Shown here piece after piece: positions 59,778-64,000 of a DNA stretch of 64,000 nt (the stretch's first letter is position 1; each line of letters starts with the position of its first letter). The position numbers and the translations under genes were made by a program. The notes beneath the pieces were generated by a model. The model did not search any database. It had not been told where the DNA came from and worked only from the letters and a program-made list of their open reading frames with translations. The DNA is from Campylorhamphus procurvoides (lineage: Eukaryota > Chordata > Aves > Passeriformes > Dendrocolaptidae), in NCBI GenBank assembly GCA_013396655.1, contig WBMV01001018.1, forward strand, positions 434,001 through 498,000, written 5' to 3'.

Positions 59778-62088
59778 TCCCCCAGTCATGTCAAAGTGGA
59801 AGTTGGGTTAGGGGAGCCACCCTGTCCTTGCTCAGCCCTTGGGGCCAGCTGAGCTCCAGAGGATTCCATCAGCTGCTTTGCTCTCCTCTCTCAGTTTTGG
59901 AGAATTTAAATCTGGTTCTGTGTGCTGTGCCCTTTCAGTTTTCTTGCATTATTGTTTTCTGCCTCCTTTGCCCTCCTCCAGCAGACCTGAGCCAGCTGTG
60001 GGGGCAGCAGCCTCTGGCCAAGGTGTCCCTGTCGTGTCACTGCAGCAGCCCATGGGCACAACCCCACCCAGGTGACAGTGGGGGACACACAACCCTCTGG
60101 TAGCCTCTTTACACACTTCTAGACAAGGCACTTTTGCAGACCTTTTCTCCTTTTTATGAGGTGAGAAGACTGGAAGTTTATAGATGATGGCAGGTTAGTT
60201 TTGGACCGTCCTGTAAGTGATGTATAGGGGAATCTGTGAGTCTCATTGTACAGTGTTAGCCTTCTCAGTAATCTGATGCAAACACTTTTGGAAGAGGAGA
60301 ATCTTTTTTCACAGGTTGGGAATTTCTTTGACAACACTTACCATGGGGGAAATTTAATGCTGTTCGCTGTCCTAGCAAAAGGTGGTCATTATTGTTTGAA
60401 ACCACAGTCTCATGAACAAAAATAAAAGATTTGAATAGGAAAGAGGAGAGAAAGAAGTGATTTATGTTTCCTTTTCCCTTCTTTTCCTGCGTCCAATAGG
60501 TCCTTTGCCATATTAAAGAGATCAGTGACTCACTCAGCATATGGCAACAAATCTGTGGAGTTGGTAATCCCTGCTGAAGCAGAGGCAATTTCCAAAAGTT
60601 AGGCTCAGTGATTTATAGGGAAGAGGGTTGCTTTCTTCCTTTCTCCAGATACTCCCATCAAACTCTATCTGTGCAAGAATGCTTTGTTCCCTTTTGAACA
60701 TTTTGAGCCTGTCTTGTCCCAGTGCTAGAGCAATATGTGCAGCACAAATGGACCCTGGCAGCACACACTTTGCTCAGAGCTGAGGAATATGCTCGTGGTT
60801 CACACAGATGTTGCAGAGAAAACGTGTTATCCCTCACCCACAGCAGGAAAAGGTCAGGAATCAGTTTGAGCTGCCCTTCCACCTGCTCCTCTGAGCATCC
60901 CAGGCTTTATTTCTGTCCCATTTCTGAGCAGGTTGCTCAGTTTGGTGGAGGGAAAGGCCAGCAGCCTTCCCTTCTCAGACAAAAGAGAAACCAGGATCTG
61001 TGAGTGATTTCCTTTTGAAGTCAGCCAGCCAAAGTGGGCTGGCCCAACACGGAGGAGCAGTGACCCTGCTGCAGATCCCCAGGGCTCACACTGTCCCAGT
61101 GGCTCCATTCCAGCATCTCACTTGAAGCTGGGGTGTTTTCCAGCTGCCAAGGTGGTTTCTCGTGGCAGTGTATCTGTCTCAGCATCTCCTGTGCAGCCTG
61201 TTCAGGTCTGCAGCTGGAAAATGCTTTTTATGTGAAATGGAGTTCGTGTTTGTTTCTGGAGTATGGTTTTTAGAATAATAGCAGTAAAACAATGGGTGAA
61301 GTCTTTGAATTTAAATATTATTAGCAATATGTGGTCCCTCTGAATTGATGTGCTCTGAGGTGTTTTTTGCTTTCTTTTATTAATACTTATTGCAGCTTTT
61401 TAATGGTAAGCCATAAGGGCTAAGCAGCAAGACATGGCTTGTAGTCTGATAATCACATTAATGAGCCATTAGAACTGCAGAATCCTTTGTTAACATCATA
61501 GGTTTGTGTGTGGTTGAAACACTCTTGTAGTTATAAAGTTGTAATTATGTGCAGGTAAAACCAGAGAAAGCGTCTGTGATACTGAGTGACGAAGGCCGAG
61601 TTTGGAGTGTGACAAGTCCCACAGTGCAGGCAGATGTCACCACGTTATCCCAGTCCCATGGCTTGATGTCAGACAGAATCCCCCCCAGCTCACCAGGAAT
61701 GCAGGAGGAGACAAGTCATCCTCCACTCCTGGCCCCAGGAGGAGGGAAGAGCAAAACCCAGCCACGGTCCCCAGGCTTACAAGTGCTGAGGGACAGAATC
61801 TGCTGTGGTCCCAAGCCCAGCAGGGCTGGCTCAGGGACAGGGGTTGGCTCCAAGAGCTTTAGACACAACTCTCTGCACTGGAGTAGAAAAGGAGAGCTCC
61901 TGCTAAAGCCATCTGGAGATATTAATTCTAATCTCACTGAAGTAGCTTGCATAAAATTCTCGTTACTAGAATCCAATCATTACTTATGAATAAAGCTTTC
62001 ATTTGGAAGATGAAGCCTTAAAGCTCTAATGGACGTAAGAGGCTTGAAAACCTGAACACTTACGTGTGCCAAGGCTGAAAAAAAAAGT
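59778..62088. other. Non-coding sequence, no gene recognised
   Basis: Frames 59711-60103 (130 codons) and 61549-61989 (146 codons), both plus, are GC-rich and overlapped by others. Neither shows a domain. A small inverted repeat GCCAGCC/GGCTGGC lies near 61024-61043. The rest shows nothing specific. Confidence 0.5.
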
Positions 62089-62204
62089 GGTGAATAAGGT
62101 GGTATAAAAGAAATAATGAGATTTTTCCGAGGTTGAAAATTGATTTGGTGAATAAGATGGTATAAAGACAGTGATGAGACTTTTTCTGAGAGGTCTGACT
62201 AATA
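62089..62204 (+). repeat. Diverged 58-bp tandem duplication
   Basis: GGTGAATAAGGTGGTATAAA at 62089 recurs as GGTGAATAAGATGGTATAAA at 62147, 58 bases later. Similarity continues through AATGAGATTTTTCCGAGG against GATGAGACTTTTTCTGAG. About four fifths of the first 45-48 bases match and the rest of the unit has drifted. Each copy contains a TATAAA word, but no promoter is implied. Confidence 0.8.
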
Positions 62205-64000
62205 ATTTTTCAGTCCTGTGTTTGATATTGTTGAACTATTAGGTATAATATTGTTATCTTTGATAAACAGTTCACAAAGCCAAGTCCCCATTTGTTGGTC
62301 TTTGGAGGTTCCTGGACCACAACTGGTTCCAAGAAGGGATTGGAAGAGTATTTAGGAGAAATATTTTGCTAAGCATGAATGTGCAATTACCAGAACATTT
62401 AAATGTGATTTTAATGCATTATTGGAATTTGTTTTGCACTGTATTTCTTCTGTGCACCATTCATAAAACTTTAGCTAAAGTATTGATTTCTTGGCTTGCT
62501 ATACTAATTTTGGTTTTATTTTTCATGTATGGGATAAAGAGTAAAAGTGACTTAATCCTCAAAGGCTGCGAGGAATGTTGGATCTGGCACTGAGAGGGAA
62601 AATAGTTGGTTTGCAGTGGGAATGGTATGGAAACCAAATATTTCTAATGCTTCCTAAAAGAAGAAAAATGAGCAGCTGATGCTGAGGACTTGCCCCTTTC
62701 AAACTTTTATCTCAAATAACTCCTTAAAAAGGCTTATGTGTTTTGTCAGCCGTTTTTTGCAGCAGTTCTGTGCCCTTCCTGGAATAACATCCCCAGCACA
62801 GTCCACTTTGACACAGAGAGCACACAGTGTGGCAGAGGGCAAAAGCACAGGTAAAATTTGGCCATTTGTGGCCTCCAAATCATGAGTGTAATGACACCAA
62901 CATGTTTGTGTAAAAACCTACAATGCCACTTCATATTCTGGATTGACAGGTTTTTAAAGTCTCTCTGTGGAGATGAGTTTTAAAGTTGGGATTGGGGAAA
63001 TTTGCTGTCCTTTCATGTAACTTGCTATAAACTAGATATTCCTTTATAGAGCTCTTTCAGACGAGCATCACGAGTCGTGTGAATTCAGTTTTATTTGAAA
63101 TTAGACTGGTTTGCTCCCAAGTTTTTCTGCAGTTCTGATAGGATTTGGTTTGGCTTAAACATATGTTTGACATTTGTGGTGAATCTAATGGATGGTTACT
63201 GTTTTTATGGTAGATATCTCAGCATATTTCAGACCAAAATGTAAAGCTGGTTTGTATACATACTTTCTGATCTCACTTTTATACTCCTACAGAATTATGT
63301 GGGTTATGATTAGGGCACTTCCTGAAACTGGAATGCTCAAAGGTTGTATGGAAAGAGATCGATGCCAGCTGCTTTTGCATTATTGGTTGTGTTTCTGCAT
63401 CAGTGACTGTGTAAAGTATTAAATCTTTCTGTCCCATAGTTTTATATGATGCTCATATTACTACTAGAAAAGTAATGAAAATATCTGTTAAATGTCTGAA
63501 AGCAAACATTAATGTTGTCCTAGCTAAGTGTTCCTACACTGTAACTATGATAATAAAAAAATAAAAGCTAGTGATACCACTGGGAAAAAAAAACAAAACA
63601 ACAAACCACGAGTTTTGAGCTTCAGATATTTTGAAGAATAAAAGTTTGGGGTTTTTTCCTCAGTTGTGTGAGTTACTAAGTAAACAACTGTATTTTTCTA
63701 AAAACATGGGCTCAGTGAAAGGTTATTATAGGCCATGATTAGAGTTCTTACTGGTGTCAGTCTCAATACCAGGGCTATGCTCAAAGCAGCACGACACAGC
63801 TATTGTGTGTGAGGAAGAAACACATGAAAAAAGTGGAATTTTTCAGTGCAAGAAGGAGCCAGTCCTTATGATGTCTGTAATCCAGCAGTTCTGTTAAAGC
63901 AAGGAGTACTTATAAAGACTGCTGTGGCTTTTGCCCTGAGAAATCCCCCAATGGCAGGAGCCTTGCAGGGAGATGGCAGGGCAGGGGCTCTTCACTGGGT
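62205..64000. other. AT-rich non-coding sequence, nothing recognised
   Basis: Frames are 76 codons or fewer. An A-rich stretch with AATAAAAAAATAAAAG and an A9 run lies at about 63545-63605; no repeat body is recognised upstream, so I do not call a retrotransposon tail. The last 60 bases become GC-rich as they leave the window. Confidence 0.5.

Overview
The window looks like bird nuclear DNA. It carries three or four degraded fragments of CR1 LINEs, including the bird-type CR1 3' tail at about 3809-3866, a 5'-truncated copy at about 33380-34085, and a tail at 54843-54938 that lies directly against a much older CR1/L3-like reverse-transcriptase relic (about 54960-56110). It also has a probable MIR-like SINE relic near 50219. 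There are no Alu, L1 or B1-type repeats, interspersed repeats are sparse, there is no bacterial-style gene packing, and base composition is moderately AT-rich. The species and chromosome cannot be named from the sequence.

I find no protein-coding gene I can name and no rRNA, tRNA, CRISPR array or intact mobile element. The longest ATG-to-stop frames (219, 191, 190, 177 and 164 codons) mostly overlap other long frames, have no recognisable domain and are not unusual for 64 kb of non-coding vertebrate DNA. The window is most simply an intergenic stretch or the inside of very large introns. Three weak exon-like segments are recorded at low confidence: 3023-3145 (+), 7223-7308 (+) and 11624-11947 (-). 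Each is an open frame next to a plausible 3' splice site, and none has a recognised homologue.

Layout. 1-7.6 kb: unique sequence with one CR1 tail, two exon-like segments and a short AT microsatellite. 7.6-14 kb: a 299-nt almost pure pyrimidine tract (11323-11621) built partly of eight 12-bp units, an open frame beside it on the minus strand, and a 97/97-bp inverted repeat (13167-13263 against 13881-13977, about 90% matched without gaps, 617-bp spacer), which is the most unusual structure in the window. 14-33 kb: unique sequence with a perfect 12-bp-arm palindrome (16775-16799), a G-quadruplex motif and a short hairpin. 33-45 kb: the + strand CR1 3' end, a 20-bp exact direct repeat 909 bp apart, an AT-rich block and a 21-bp minisatellite. 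45-54 kb: a dense pair of G-quadruplex motifs, a 17-bp tandem duplication and the SINE relic. 54-64 kb: the CR1 tail plus ancient CR1/L3 relic, an AT-rich block with homeodomain-like and E-box words, and two short tandem duplications (59709-59777 and 62089-62204).

No set of genes works together here. What can be said concerns repeat history, possible DNA or RNA secondary structure, and candidate conserved non-coding segments that need comparison with other bird genomes.
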